IMG/VR virus record: IMGVR_UViG_3300024300_000015
Location: 1-24,136 of that record
DNA from: a virus
Length of the DNA: 24,136 bases
Direction: 5' to 3' (one strand)
Shown: piece by piece, positions 1 through 7,374 of the stretch
How the letters are laid out: every line of letters starts with the position of its first letter
Position numbering within the stretch: position 1 is the first letter of the stretch
The notes under the pieces: generated by a model
Told to the model about the DNA's origin: nothing
The model's input: only the letters and a program-made list of their open reading frames with translations
Database searches by the model: none
Position numbers and translations under genes: made by a program

Positions 1-52
1 CGCTTCGCTCCATCCAGGCTACGAGACTGAAACCCCTCACTGAGCGTCCGCC

Positions 53-559
53 ATGATCGAAGTCAAGATCGACATCGCCCAACTCCAGGCCGCTTTGACG
101 GAATTGCAAGGCAAGCTGGGTAACCCGCGGCCGGCGCTCAAGGAGATCGGCGAGGATCTGGTCGAATCCACGAAACAACGCTTCCCCGCCGGCATCGGGC
201 CGGATGGGAAGCCGTGGGCGCCCAACCGGCCCGCCACGCTGGCCAAGTACACGCACCGGGTCAAGGGCACGATGACCAAGGACCGCAAGCGGCTGTCCAA
301 GAAGGGCGAACGCCGCTGGGACAGCAAGCAGCCCCTGGTCGACCAGGGCACGCTCGGCGAACAAATCCATTACCGGATCGTCGGCCATGACACCCTCATC
401 GTCGGCAGCGGCGAGGAATACGCAGCGATGCAGCAGTTCGGCGGCACGAAGGCGGAGTTCCCAAACCTCTGGGGCGACATCCCCCCGCGCCCGTTCCTCG
501 GCCTCTCGATCGAGGACGAGATCATGATCCGCCAGACGCTGGAGTCGTGGCTACAGTAG
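53..559 (+). CDS. Phage virion morphogenesis protein, Mu gpG-like
   Basis: The 168-residue product looks like the phage virion morphogenesis family (Mu gpG type), a tail-completion or head-tail joining protein. Visible hallmarks are the short N-terminal amphipathic helix (IDIAQLQAALTELQ), a central segment with RFPAGIGPDGKPWAP, a basic stretch rich in K and R, then a C-terminal part with GSGEEYAAMQQFGG and PPRPFLGLS. Those two blocks are the parts of the family I recognise best. The length is normal for the family, so the gene appears intact. The ATG at 53 follows only a weak purine stretch. Its neighbours are other phage morphogenesis genes. The assignment comes from pattern memory, not from a search. 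Confidence 0.85.
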   Translation: MIEVKIDIAQLQAALTELQGKLGNPRPALKEIGEDLVESTKQRFPAGIGPDGKPWAPNRPATLAKYTHRVKGTMTKDRKRLSKKGERRWDSKQPLVDQGTLGEQIHYRIVGHDTLIVGSGEEYAAMQQFGGTKAEFPNLWGDIPPRPFLGLSIEDEIMIRQTLESWLQ

Positions 560-575
560 TGGCTGGTGAGTAGTC

Positions 576-601
576 GTAGGTCGGGCTTAAGCCCAACCTA
601 C
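576..601. repeat. REP-like palindrome
   Basis: A 26-base near-perfect palindrome has arms GTAGGTCGGGC and GCCCAACCTAC around TTAA, with one C/A mismatch. It sits just after the gpG-like gene and supplies the stop codon of the truncated minus-strand ORF. Palindromes starting GTAGGNTGGGC are common dispersed intergenic repeats in several gammaproteobacterial genomes. A second member of the type lies at 1044-1117. It could also act as a bidirectional transcription stop. Confidence 0.6.
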
Positions 602-991
602 TGTCGGCAGGCAGGCCGAAAACCGCATGGCGAGCAGCTGCCCCGTGTCGATCCGGGGCAATTCCGCCGCAATCGGGACCGACGCGGCCGCCAGAGGCTG
701 GTCGATCAGCGCCTGTCCGGCCTCCCAGGCCTGCGCCTGCCCGGCGGTCGCCGCGATGCCAGACTCCTCCGACAGCACCGCCAGGGTCTGCTCGATCTGC
801 TTCCGTAGCTGGGGCAGATACCACGCCAGAAAATCCGACGGCTGACCCTCGATGGCCTGCCGCACCTGGTCCGCGGCCAGATTCAGGAGCCGGACGACCT
901 CCCGGGCGGTATCGTCCTGGATGGCCCCGCGCTCATGGGCCGCCAGCTTGACCGCCCGCTCAAACGCGGCATTCTGTTCGGCCGGGTTCAC
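587..991 (-). pseudogene. Truncated phage structural (possibly minor head) protein
   Basis: This minus-strand ORF starts at a GTG (991) three codons after an in-frame stop and encodes 134 residues. The sequence is helical, with blocks such as DDTAREVVRLLNLAADQV, FLAWYLPQLRKQIEQTL and PRIDTGQLLAMRF. This resembles the N-terminal part of phage head-morphogenesis or minor capsid proteins, which are normally several hundred residues long. The reading frame ends inside the palindrome at 576-601, and its last residues (PTVGWA) come from that repeat. I therefore read it as a gene cut off at its 3' end. Its orientation is opposite to the gpG and tape-measure genes. The exact family is not recognised. 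Confidence 0.5.
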
Positions 992-1019
992 GCCGCCTCA
1001 CCCTTCGATTGCCCGGCAG

Positions 1020-1117
1020 GCCCTTCGGCTGGCTCAGGGCAGTCGTAGGATGGGCAAAGGCCGGCAGGCAGGTACGGCGCGGAGGTGATGGGCACGCAAT
1101 ACTTTGCCCATCCTACG
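1020..1117. repeat. REP-like inverted repeats in the intergenic gap
   Basis: The gap between two minus-strand ORFs holds a short inverted repeat (GCCCT at 1020-1024 with AGGGC at 1036-1040) and a longer perfect one. The longer repeat has 16-base arms at 1044-1059 and 1102-1117 (CGTAGGATGGGCAAAG and its complement), enclosing 42 bases. The arms share their GTAGG core with the palindrome at 576-601. No gene was found between 992 and 1121. Confidence 0.6.
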
Positions 1118-1121
1118 GGAT

Positions 1122-1268
1122 TCAAAAGTTGATGATCTTCCAGCCGTAATACGCCACGCCCAGGCAGCAGATGACGAACCCGGCCAGAATCAGCCAGAAG
1201 TTGACGGAAACCACGCCCAGCAAAATCAGCACCCAGGCGGCTACATACCATTGCGCGAACGGAGTCAT
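1122..1268 (-). CDS. Small membrane protein, 48 residues
   Basis: A minus-strand ORF starts at the ATG complementing 1266-1268 and stops at 1122-1124. It encodes 48 residues starting MTPFAQWYVAAWV and ending YYGWKIINF. Nearly the whole chain is hydrophobic and could form two membrane-spanning helices (about residues 8-23 and 24-41) joined by a tight turn containing an Asn. Composition this clean is unlikely in a random frame. However, no ribosome-binding site is visible, and the start almost touches the divergent tape-measure start. Tiny membrane proteins occur in phage morphogenesis and lysis modules, but I cannot name a family. Confidence 0.45.
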   Translation of the reverse strand: MTPFAQWYVAAWVLILLGVVSVNFWLILAGFVICCLGVAYYGWKIINF

Positions 1269-1270
1269 TG

Positions 1271-1565
1271 ATGTCTGAAATTAAGGTTGGAATCAAGATC
1301 GAAGCTGATGGTAGCAAAGGTCAGGCGGTGCTCACCACCCTGGAAGGTTCGCTGCGGCAAGTGGGCGGCTCGGCACGGCGGGTCACCCAGGACATTGGCG
1401 CCCTGCATGCGGGCTGGGCCAGGCTCAATGATCAGTTTTCCCGCCAGGCGGCCGCCAAGGCGTGGACCGATCAACTCAGCCAGGCCAGCGCCTGAAGCAA
1501 TCGATCGACACGACGACCCAGGCGGTCCAGCTGCAGGAACAAAGCCTACAAAGTTGGTTGAGTTT
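1271..1565 (+). pseudogene. Phage tail tape-measure protein, N-terminal fragment
   Basis: An ATG at 1271 follows ACGGAG at 1258-1263, a good ribosome-binding site. The product begins MSEIKVGIKIEADGSKG and continues with LRQVGGSARRVTQDIG, the typical start of tail tape-measure proteins, which set tail length and usually run to many hundreds of residues. The first frame ends at a TGA at 1493-1495. The coding pattern then continues in another frame (LKQSIDTTTQAVQLQEQSLQS), so there is a frameshift near 1480-1495. It stops at the first CRISPR repeat at 1566. Only about 95 codons remain, so the gene is broken twice, once by the frameshift and once by the array junction. Confidence 0.65.
1534..1565. 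other. Putative outermost spacer shared with the tape-measure gene
   Basis: The 32 bases directly left of the first repeat are exactly one spacer length. They also continue the tape-measure reading frame (codons for QEQSLQSWLS). No repeat precedes them. By analogy with the right-hand junction, I infer that they are both a CRISPR spacer and its protospacer in the phage gene. The PAM cannot be seen here because the array follows. The prediction is that the intact phage gene reads CTT from position 1566. Confidence 0.4.
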
Positions 1566-4500
1566 CGGTTCATCCCCACGGGCGTGGGGAACGGCGATTG
1601 CAGAAACTCCGTGGCTGAAATGGAGGCGGTTCATCCCCACGGGCGTGGGGAACGGCGGCATTTCAGCTCATTATTACGGATGCCGCCGGTTCATCCCCAC
1701 GGGCGTGGGGAACGGTATAAGACCTGGCGCTCGACCGACGGATCGTACGGTTCATCCCCACGGGCGTGGGGAACGGAGGGAGATGTTCCCCTTGCGCTGG
1801 CCGCCCAGCGGTTCATTCCCACGGGCGTGGGGAACGGGCGTGGGGAACGGATAACCATCGCCGACTGGATATCGGCTATCGCCGGTTCATCCCCACGGGC
1901 GTGGGGAACGGTGCATATCATCGCGGCGGCGGTGCAGTTCCGCCGGTTCATCCCCACGGGCGTGGGGAACGGATGCTCGATGCCGCCATCAATGGCGACT
2001 GCGCCGGTTCATCCCCACGGGCGTGGGGAACGGGAGGACCTGCTGGCTGTCGATGGCGCCGCAACCGGTTCATCCCCACGGGCGTGGGGAACGGGGCCGA
2101 GGTGCAATTCCTTACCGCCATCGATGGGGTTCATCCCCACGGGCGTGGGGAACGGGGTAACCATCAGGGTGAAGGCCGAACCGGTGACGGTTCATCCCCA
2201 CGGGCGTGGGGAACGGGGTGAACCAGAATGATCAAGCCGTCATCCGCGCGGTTCATCCCCACGGGCGTGGGGAACGGGTTGAACCAATGCATCCAGTTCA
2301 GGGCTAGTTCGGTTCATCCCCACGGGCGTGGGGAACGGGGAGGGCGATTGATCATGACCGACAACATCATCGGTTCATCCCCACGGGCGTGGGGAACGGT
2401 ACTGTTCCCACAGCACGGGGTTGATTTTGGCCGGTTCATCCCCACGGGCGTGGGGAACGGAGCCCCAGCATCAGCGCCGGGTCCAATTTGTACGGTTCAT
2501 CCCCACGGGCGTGGGGAACGGCCCCATACGCACCGGGCCGCCTATACCCGCGCCGGTTCATCCCCACGGGCGTGGGGAACGGCTTGACGGGGGGTGCGTC
2601 CGCCTCGGAGAAGGCGGTTCATCCCCACGGGCGTGGGGAACGGGTTCGCCGGAATGACCCCTGGCGGCGCGGCTACGGTTCATCCCCACGGGCGTGGGGA
2701 ACGGTGGGAAGTGTTCGAGCGGTTGGAAGATTGCTACGGTTCATCCCCACGGGCGTGGGGAACGGGGGCCATGGATTGAGACCGACCCACACCCTGCTGG
2801 TTCATCCCCACGGGCGTGGGGAACGGAGGACGGCCAGCGCCACCAGGACATAGGTACGCGGTTCATCCCCACGGGCGTGGGGAACGGGGATAAATGGCTA
2901 TCGCGGTCATGGCGCATGGCGGTTCATCCCCACGGGCGTGGGGAACGGCAGCCAGGCCGGCGGCTGGTATTCCCGCATCTCCGGTTCATCCCCACGGGCG
3001 TGGGGAACGGGGCTGCCCGCCATCCGGAGCCGGCGCGGACAGCGGTTCATCCCCACGGGCGTGGGGAACGGGCCCTCATGGATTCCTCAAGACCAGACTG
3101 AATCGGTTCATCCCCACGGGCGTGGGGAACGGTGCTGTGAATTCAACTTACGGATTGCCTCGATCGGTTCATCCCCACGGGCGTGGGGAACGGGCGACTG
3201 CCGCGGCCGTAACCGGTAGGGAGGTCGGTTCATCCCCACGGGCGTGGGGAACGGAAATGCCCGACCAATTTCGGGTGGCGCCTAATCGGTTCATCCCCAC
3301 GGGCGTGGGGAACGGTGCTTGACCAGAAAGGCCGCTACACACAGCACCGGTTCATCCCCACGGGCGTGGGGAACGGCTGCCCAAACACACGGCGGTGATT
3401 TCGAGGTACGGTTCATCCCCACGGGCGTGGGGAACGGATGACGCCAACGGCCCCGGCAGGTGATCGAACCGGTTCATCCCCACGGGCGTGGGGAACTGCT
3501 GGGTGAAATTGGCGGTGTAGCGGGCAACGCCGGTTCATCCCCACGGGCGTGGGGAACGGCCGGGCAGGATGTTACCCAGTTGGATGGCCTGCGGTTCATC
3601 CCCACGGGCGTGGGGAACGGTATCGCATTCGTGCGGTCAGGGACCTACAGGGCGGTTCATCCCCACGGGCGTGGGGAACGGTTGACGGCGGCCTTGGCCT
3701 GCTGCTTCTGGAACGGTTCATCCCCACGGGCGTGGGGAACGGTCTGGCGCCCTCCACATGCCCATCTCCATCACCGGTTCATCCCCACGGGCGTGGGGAA
3801 CGGTGTTCGGCGTCCTGCTCGGCGAAGCTCTTGCCCGGTTCATCCCCACGGGCGTGGGGAACGGGGTTATGCGTTCGATACCACCTATACCCCGATCGGT
3901 TCATCCCCACGGGCGTGGGGAACGGCGCCATCGCGTAATCCACCCGGAGGTTCGTGCCGGTTCATCCCCACGGGCGTGGGGAACGGGCGGCGGAGTAGGC
4001 CCGGTCGACCGTGGCGATCGGTTCATCCCCACGGGCGTGGGGAACGGGTACCGTCGCCGTTGAACAGGCAGGAGTCCTCCGGTTCATCCCCACGGGCGTG
4101 GGGAACGGGGCTCTGCAAAAAGCGGCTTTGCCATCAATAGTGGTTCATCCCCACGGGCGTGGGGAACGGAGCTCGTATCGCGACAAGCGGCGTTGGATAT
4201 ACGGTTCATCCCCACGGGCGTGGGGAACGGAATCTGGGAGTTCGCGATGCGCTCAAAAAAGGCGGTTCATCCCCACGGGCGTGGGGAACGGGTTGCATTC
4301 AAGGGTATTTGCAGGGTCAGTCCCGGTTCATCCCCACGGGCGTGGGGAACGGTCGGGGGCCGGCGCCGTCAGGGGCTCGCCGATCGGTTCATCCCCACGG
4401 GCGTGGGGAACGGGTTTTATTGATTGGAGAGACTAGAACATGGCGCGGTTCATCCCCACGGGCGTGGGGAACGGGGTCTACAGCCGATGATTCGGGATGA

Positions 4501-4719
4501 TTTAAGCCGGTTCATCCCCACGGGCGTGGGGAACGGGAGCAGCGAAAGTTTGTAGCCGTAGGGCACGACGGTTCATCCCCACGGGCGTGGGGAACGGTCG
4601 GCCCAGAATTGAGATATCTGCTCCTGCTGCGGTTCATCCCCACGGGCGTGGGGAACGGAACTCTAGGGTGGGCACCACCAGCAGGACGTCCGGTTCATCC
4701 CCACGGGCGTGGGGAACGG
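1566..4719 (-). CRISPR. Type I-E CRISPR array, 52 repeats and 51 spacers
   Basis: A 29-base repeat begins CGGTTCATCCCC and ends GGGGAACGG, with an internal palindrome around ACGGGCGT. It occurs 52 times with a 61-base period (spacers mostly 32, some 31 or 33). Repeats start at 1566, 1627, 1687 and so on to 4691. The repeat is of the type I-E (CRISPR2) class. The Escherichia coli repeat read in crRNA direction ends AUAAACCG; here the minus strand ends ATGAACCG, so transcription is expected on the minus strand with the leader to the right. The first plus-strand base varies (G at 2127, T at 2798 and 4141, otherwise C), as expected for the PAM-derived last base. The repeat at 1809 has an ATTCCC variant and a 13-base tandem duplication after it, and the repeat at 3470 ends AACTG. 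No cas gene and no AT-rich leader is present. Confidence 0.98.
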
Positions 4720-4754
4720 CTGGTATCCAGGGACCAGGAAAGCAAGGCCAGCTT
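4720..4754 (-). other. Putative terminal spacer/protospacer with AAG PAM
   Basis: The 32 bases after the last repeat (4720-4751) are in frame with the portal gene and show no break from the following codons. The next three plus-strand bases are CTT, so the minus strand reads 5'-AAG followed by the protospacer. AAG is the canonical PAM of type I-E systems, and the strand agrees with the crRNA direction inferred from the repeat. I infer that this stretch is both the next spacer of the array and its target in the portal gene. Confidence 0.55.
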
Positions 4755-6195
4755 CGAGCGGTTTGGCGTGGACGTGTCGGATATCCATTTTTCCAAGTGG
4801 ATGACGTTCCTGACCTCCATCATCTGCGCCATTTGGGGCTTCAGCCCGGAAGAGCTAAATTTCGAATCCTTCACCTCCGGCCGGTCTCCGCTGGCGGGGT
4901 CCGATACGTCGGAAAAGCTGGCGGACGCCAAGGAAAAAGGGCTCAAACCGATTCTGTATTACTACGAATCTCTATTCACCGATTACGTCCTGAGCGCGTT
5001 CGATGCCAGGTATGTCTTTCGCTGGACGGGCTTGGACGACGACGACCGCGTCGAAAAGCAAGAGCGCCAAAAGCTGGTGCTGACCGTCAACGAAATGCGC
5101 GCCATGGATAACCTGGAGGCGTTGGACGGGCCGTTGGGCGATGCGCCGCTCAATCCGTCGCTGATGTCGGTCTACCTGCAGACTCTTCAGGCGCCGCAAG
5201 GACAGCAGGATTTCGGTCAGGTGGGCGACGGCGGCGCGGATAGACAGGACGAGAGCCGAGAGAAGCCCGACTTCGGGCAAGGCGGCGCGGATTTCGGTAA
5301 GGACGACGAAGCTCAGCCGGATTTCGGAGACGGCGAGACGGATTTCGGGAAAAGCCTGGGTAGCGGCAACCCTTATCACGATGATCGCGGGCGGTTTACG
5401 TCCATTTTCTCTCGCGTTCGACAGGCGGACGATCGGCGCGGCAAAACGCACGCAGTAGCGGCGTTAACGCCAGAGTACGTTGAACGCATGTCTAAAGCCG
5501 TGGCGGATTTGCTTGTGACTACGCCGGCTGTCGTGTTGCCTACAGGCGCGGATAAAGCGAACAGGAAAAATGCACTGCAAGCCGCGCGGACCTTAGCCGG
5601 AAAGATGCGGGATCATGGACTGGCGATTCGCAATCGCGGTAGCGGAGCGCTTATCGAGCTATCTCGAACCGGGTTGCAACATGCCGGTTCCATGTCGGGG
5701 GATATTCGTTGCGCCTTGCTTATGTATAAGCTTCCAACGGCTTTGGCGCGGGCTGTGTATTTCAAATCGGAAAAGCCCGATCCGAGGAAAACGGGTAATC
5801 AGCGCTTGGCGGCTTATCACAAGTTTGCTGTTCCAATCCGTCATCATGGCGCATTGGCTTTGGCCATCATGCATGTTGAGGAAGACAACAGGGGGCATTT
5901 CTACTATGACGCCACACTGACGCCCGAGATAAAAAGGCTCGGTGGTAAACCTCCAGGTGCTGACGCCATGATGGACATGGCCGGAAGCCTGGCCCTAGAC
6001 CGAGCCTATTACGAGCATATCAAACGCTATCTCGAAGTCAAGCCGGGTCTGGGAGAGATCCACACGTTCTTCCGTAAATCGTTCATGCCGGATGCGGCGC
6101 ATGGCTTGGGCAAAGCGCTCCCGGTCGAGAACGAGTCTCCCACGCTGGATTTTGGTACGGTGCGCGACATCCCCCACGTGTATACCTTTGAGTAA
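4720..6195 (+). CDS. Phage portal protein, 5'-truncated, with C-terminal polyvalent-type domain
   Basis: An open frame of 491 codons begins at the array junction without its own start. Codons 1-150 carry portal hallmarks: FERFGVDVSDIHFSKWMTFL, GFSPEELNFESFTSG, SGRSPLAGSDTSEKLADAK and YVFRWTGL. The N-terminal half of the portal, probably a few hundred residues, is missing. Codons about 160-215 form an acidic linker with five DFG repeats. NPYHDDRGRFTS follows, a connector common in phage polyvalent proteins. The last 250 residues contain RLAAYHKFAVPIRHHGALALAIMHVEEDNRGHFYYDATL. This resembles large polyvalent protein-associated (LPD3-like) or BECR-nuclease-like domains attached to phage structural proteins. 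Portals form the dodecameric DNA gate of the capsid. The C-terminal assignment is tentative. Confidence 0.75.
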   Translation: MVSRDQESKASFERFGVDVSDIHFSKWMTFLTSIICAIWGFSPEELNFESFTSGRSPLAGSDTSEKLADAKEKGLKPILYYYESLFTDYVLSAFDARYVFRWTGLDDDDRVEKQERQKLVLTVNEMRAMDNLEALDGPLGDAPLNPSLMSVYLQTLQAPQGQQDFGQVGDGGADRQDESREKPDFGQGGADFGKDDEAQPDFGDGETDFGKSLGSGNPYHDDRGRFTSIFSRVRQADDRRGKTHAVAALTPEYVERMSKAVADLLVTTPAVVLPTGADKANRKNALQAARTLAGKMRDHGLAIRNRGSGALIELSRTGLQHAGSMSGDIRCALLMYKLPTALARAVYFKSEKPDPRKTGNQRLAAYHKFAVPIRHHGALALAIMHVEEDNRGHFYYDATLTPEIKRLGGKPPGADAMMDMAGSLALDRAYYEHIKRYLEVKPGLGEIHTFFRKSFMPDAAHGLGKALPVENESPTLDFGTVRDIPHVYTFE

Positions 6196-6204
6196 CCACC
6201 CGCC

Positions 6205-6432
6205 ATGACGAGTTTTGCCCTGTTCCTGGAACCCATCGCTGGATCGAGCGTCGAGCGCTGCTGCGCCGAGGCGGCGGCCATGGCCGACCGGCTGGGAGTC
6301 GCGGTGTGCTTCGACTTCAACGGCATCTTCTGCGCGGCCTGGCCGGGCGCTGGCGGGGACGCGCTCGCGGCGCGACTGACCGCCGAACTGCGCCGCGAAC
6401 GCGGCGACGACTGTATGGCGACACTGCATTGA
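6205..6432 (+). CDS. Small hypothetical phage protein
   Basis: This 75-residue protein starts at an ATG nine bases after the portal stop, with no clear ribosome-binding site. It begins MTSFALFLEPIAGSS and includes a Cys pair (VERCCAEAA), a segment LGVAVCFDFNGIFCAAWPG that could be a beta-strand pair, and a helical basic C-terminus. The layout resembles small phage proteins encoded next to portals, but I do not recognise the family. Its stop overlaps the likely start of the next gene by four bases (TTGA), which suggests translational coupling. Confidence 0.6.
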   Translation: MTSFALFLEPIAGSSVERCCAEAAAMADRLGVAVCFDFNGIFCAAWPGAGGDALAARLTAELRRERGDDCMATLH

Positions 6433-7013
6433 ACGCGCCGCGCGCCATTAAGCCCGCATCTCCCGCGCCGGGCGGCGTCGCGCCGGGCGACGAGTTGTAT
6501 TTCCATCACCCCGAACATGGCCCCCTGTGCGGCCGGGTCGCGGCCCTGGGCGAGCACGGCGTGCGGATCGAGCATACGTTGGCGGGCGAGGAACGCTATT
6601 TCAGGGTGCCATGGGAACAGGTTCATGGTCACAAGGCCCGCGCCGAGCGCCGCTTCGTATTGGTGGATCGTGGCGAGGACGGCGCCATCGCCGAGGACGA
6701 GGATGGCCGGCGGGTGTTCATCCGGGGCGAGATTCCAGAGGACGACGGCCGCGAACCGCTGGTCAAGGCCCTGCCGGTCGAGCCACTGGAGCCGCCACTG
6801 TCGTTGCGCGACCGCGCGGCTATCGACACCGCCCTGATGGCGGCCGGCTTCGAACCGTCCCTGGACTATATCCGCGCCACTTACGGCGAGCACTGGTCGA
6901 GGCTGGAACCGCCGCCATTGCCGGAAGCCTACGACGACGCGCCGTTGCGGCAGGCGCTGGAAGAGACCTCCGCCGCGCTGGCGGCTCTGCGCTCCGAGAT
7001 GGCGGCCCGGTGA
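6429..7013 (+). CDS. Phage protein with KOW/SH3-like domain
   Basis: I chose the TTG at 6429, which overlaps the upstream stop (TTGA). The frame stays open further upstream, but those residues are arginine-rich shadow sequence. The product is 194 residues. Residues about 14-75 (APGDELYFHHPEHGPLCGRVAALGEHGVRIEH) have the alternating pattern of a KOW or SH3-like barrel, also seen in the protein at 10035. A second beta-rich, acidic segment follows (RGEDGAIAEDEDGRRVFIRGEI). The C-terminus is helical. Such proteins are common near portal and MuF genes in large proteobacterial phages, with unknown role. The stop overlaps a GTG that opens only 14 codons (7010-7054), perhaps the remnant start of the next gene, cut where the DGR cassette begins. 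Confidence 0.65.
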   Translation: MNAPRAIKPASPAPGGVAPGDELYFHHPEHGPLCGRVAALGEHGVRIEHTLAGEERYFRVPWEQVHGHKARAERRFVLVDRGEDGAIAEDEDGRRVFIRGEIPEDDGREPLVKALPVEPLEPPLSLRDRAAIDTALMAAGFEPSLDYIRATYGEHWSRLEPPPLPEAYDDAPLRQALEETSAALAALRSEMAAR

Positions 7014-7054
7014 CGCTGGATCGCCAGGAGCAGCTCGCGCGCCAATCCGGGTAA
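7010..7054 (+). pseudogene. 14-codon remnant ORF before the DGR cassette
   Basis: A GTG overlaps the upstream stop (GTGA) and opens MTLDRQEQLARQSG before a TAA. The overlap and the helical start look like the beginning of a translationally coupled phage gene that has been lost. The base composition becomes AT-rich immediately afterwards (7055-7107), ahead of the DGR-linked genes. This may mark the left edge of an inserted module. Confidence 0.3.
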
Positions 7055-7107
7055 AGGCATATTTTTAGGAATGTGAAATACTGAGTTGATGGCAACGAGG
7101 AAATAAT

Positions 7108-7374
7108 ATGGCACGACAAATAACCTATTCAGGAACCTATTCCGGCAGCAAGATTATTACAGTATCCCGCATTGATCCGCCCTTCACGATCACGCTTTCT
7201 CCGGGCTCCGGGAATGTATCCCGCTGCGAAATCAAATCAGGCGGCAAATGGTTCGCTTGGCCGGCGGGCGATGTGTCTGAGCCAATGCGCGATGTGCAGT
7301 ACGGGCACATCGAAGAGGTGAAATTTACCCGCGTCAGCGGGTCATCCGACGATACCTATGAGGTGGTGGCATGA
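7108..7374 (+). CDS. Small beta-rich protein upstream of the DGR target
   Basis: The 88-residue product starts at an ATG preceded by GAGGAAATAAT, a strong ribosome-binding site. The chain is rich in Ser, Thr and aromatic residues, with alternating strands (ITYSGTYSGSKIITVSR, FTITLSPGSG) and no predicted helix. That suggests a virion surface protein or a chaperone for a fibre. Its stop overlaps the start of the DGR target by four bases (ATGA), so the two are almost certainly translated together. I do not recognise a family. AT-rich DNA before it (7055-7100) could hold a promoter, but I see no convincing pair of boxes. Confidence 0.65.
   Translation: MARQITYSGTYSGSKIITVSRIDPPFTITLSPGSGNVSRCEIKSGGKWFAWPAGDVSEPMRDVQYGHIEEVKFTRVSGSSDDTYEVVA

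Noticed and set aside
1480-1500. Programmed -1 frameshift in the tape-measure gene
   Set aside because: No slippery X XXY YYZ heptamer or following structure is visible at the overlap.
1566-4719. Many open frames in the array that encode repeated SSPRAWGT, VHPHGRGER and RFIPTGVGNG units
   Set aside because: They are translations of the CRISPR repeat in three frames; the 61-base period and changing spacers show it is not a repeat protein.
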